From Protea cynaroides (lineage: Eukaryota > Streptophyta > Magnoliopsida > Proteales > Proteaceae), in contig CM053266.1 in NCBI GenBank assembly GCA_028583415.1, forward strand, positions 85,628,149 to 85,692,148: 64,000 nt of DNA, written 5' to 3'. This document shows, one piece after another, positions 63,884 through 64,000 of the stretch. The notes under the pieces were generated by a model. It did not search any database and had not been told where the DNA came from. It saw only the letters and a list, made by a program, of their open reading frames with translations. How positions within the stretch are numbered: the first letter of the stretch is position 1; the number at the start of each line of letters is the position of its first letter. Position numbers and translations under genes: made by a program.

Positions 63884-64000
63884 GATTTTGAGAAGAAAAA
63901 TGAAAGAGGGGAGAGAGAAAACGTGAAAGAGAAGGGGATTTAGGGTTTTGAGATAATTTATAAAGATTTTGAGAAGAAAAATAAAAGAGGGGAGAGAGAA
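63884..64000. repeat. 81-bp tandem duplication at the right edge
   Basis: GATTTTGAGAAGAAAAATRA occurs at 63884 and 63965, each followed by AAGAGGGGAGAGAGAA. The second copy is cut by the window end. Confidence 0.8.

Larger units (their letters stand above)
62896..64000. repeat. LTR Y, start of a further LTR element in the T2 RT (runs out of window)
   Basis: TGTAAGCACCCCATTTTTGCC begins exactly where the T2 reverse-transcriptase frame ends (AAGFIREV upstream). No ORF or PBS. 62896-63590 is non-coding with two related 130-bp stretches (CAAAATGGACG / CAAAATGAACG near 63336 and 63492). It then holds a CCGGTT-rich block, an AT microsatellite and a GA-rich duplicated tract. TG start and insertion into coding sequence support an LTR; the family is unknown. 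Confidence 0.55.

Overview
This window is repeat-rich nuclear DNA of a seed plant, most likely a flowering plant. I see no host gene that I would defend. Almost every base belongs to nested LTR retrotransposons, and the nesting can be read from target-site duplications (TSDs), primer-binding sites (PBS) and polypurine tracts (PPT). The PBS copies match the 3' end of plant initiator-methionine tRNA. The best preserved pol genes belong to Ty3/Gypsy chromoviruses of Tekay/Del type, with a C-terminal chromodomain. The oldest layer is of Tat type, with two RNase H domains, a tandem-repeat region 3' of pol and an antisense extra ORF.

Layout. 1-3370: 5' LTR and leader of minus-strand element A, inserted in the protease of element B. 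3371-9655: B, minus strand (gag, leader, 5' LTR). The B 5' LTR (7354-9655) is also the 3' LTR of element C (7354-31568), so B and C form an LTR-internal-LTR-internal-LTR tandem. 12850-24778: element D, complete, inserted in the protease of C with TSD GTAGG. 31569-32518: an LTR piece of a second family. 32519-39933: leader and long 5' LTR of a third family (F4). That LTR is interrupted by a 1.5 kb LTR-like unit (35319-36830, TSD ATCGA), whose first bases are split by a solo LTR (32978-35316, TSD GATGA). 39934-40770 and 52412-56602: an old Tat element (T1), split by element E (40771-52411, second family, TSD CCGGC) and by a hAT-like DNA element (54539-55613). 56613 to about 60130: an unclassified LTR-like block (X). 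About 60200-62895: a second Tat pol (T2). 62896-64000: the start of a further LTR (Y) inserted in the T2 reverse transcriptase.

All gag and pol genes carry stops or frameshifts, so no copy looks autonomous. The comparison between copies is still informative. Three architectural features recur in diverged families at the same position. (1) A 69-79 bp predicted intron separates gag from protease. Removing it joins gag to pol in frame; keeping it ends Gag within a few codons to about 16 codons. (2) An antisense gene in the leader between the PBS and gag has a conserved predicted 5' intron (441, 441 and 428 bp in three copies) and encodes a plant-transposon-type domain plus a coiled coil. (3) A 134-nt exon-like segment in every LTR, preceded by a splice-acceptor-like site, encodes a 44-residue segment ending in a CxCxxC motif. 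Together these suggest chromoviruses with an unusually elaborate spliced, bidirectional expression programme. That is inference from comparison, not proof of expression.
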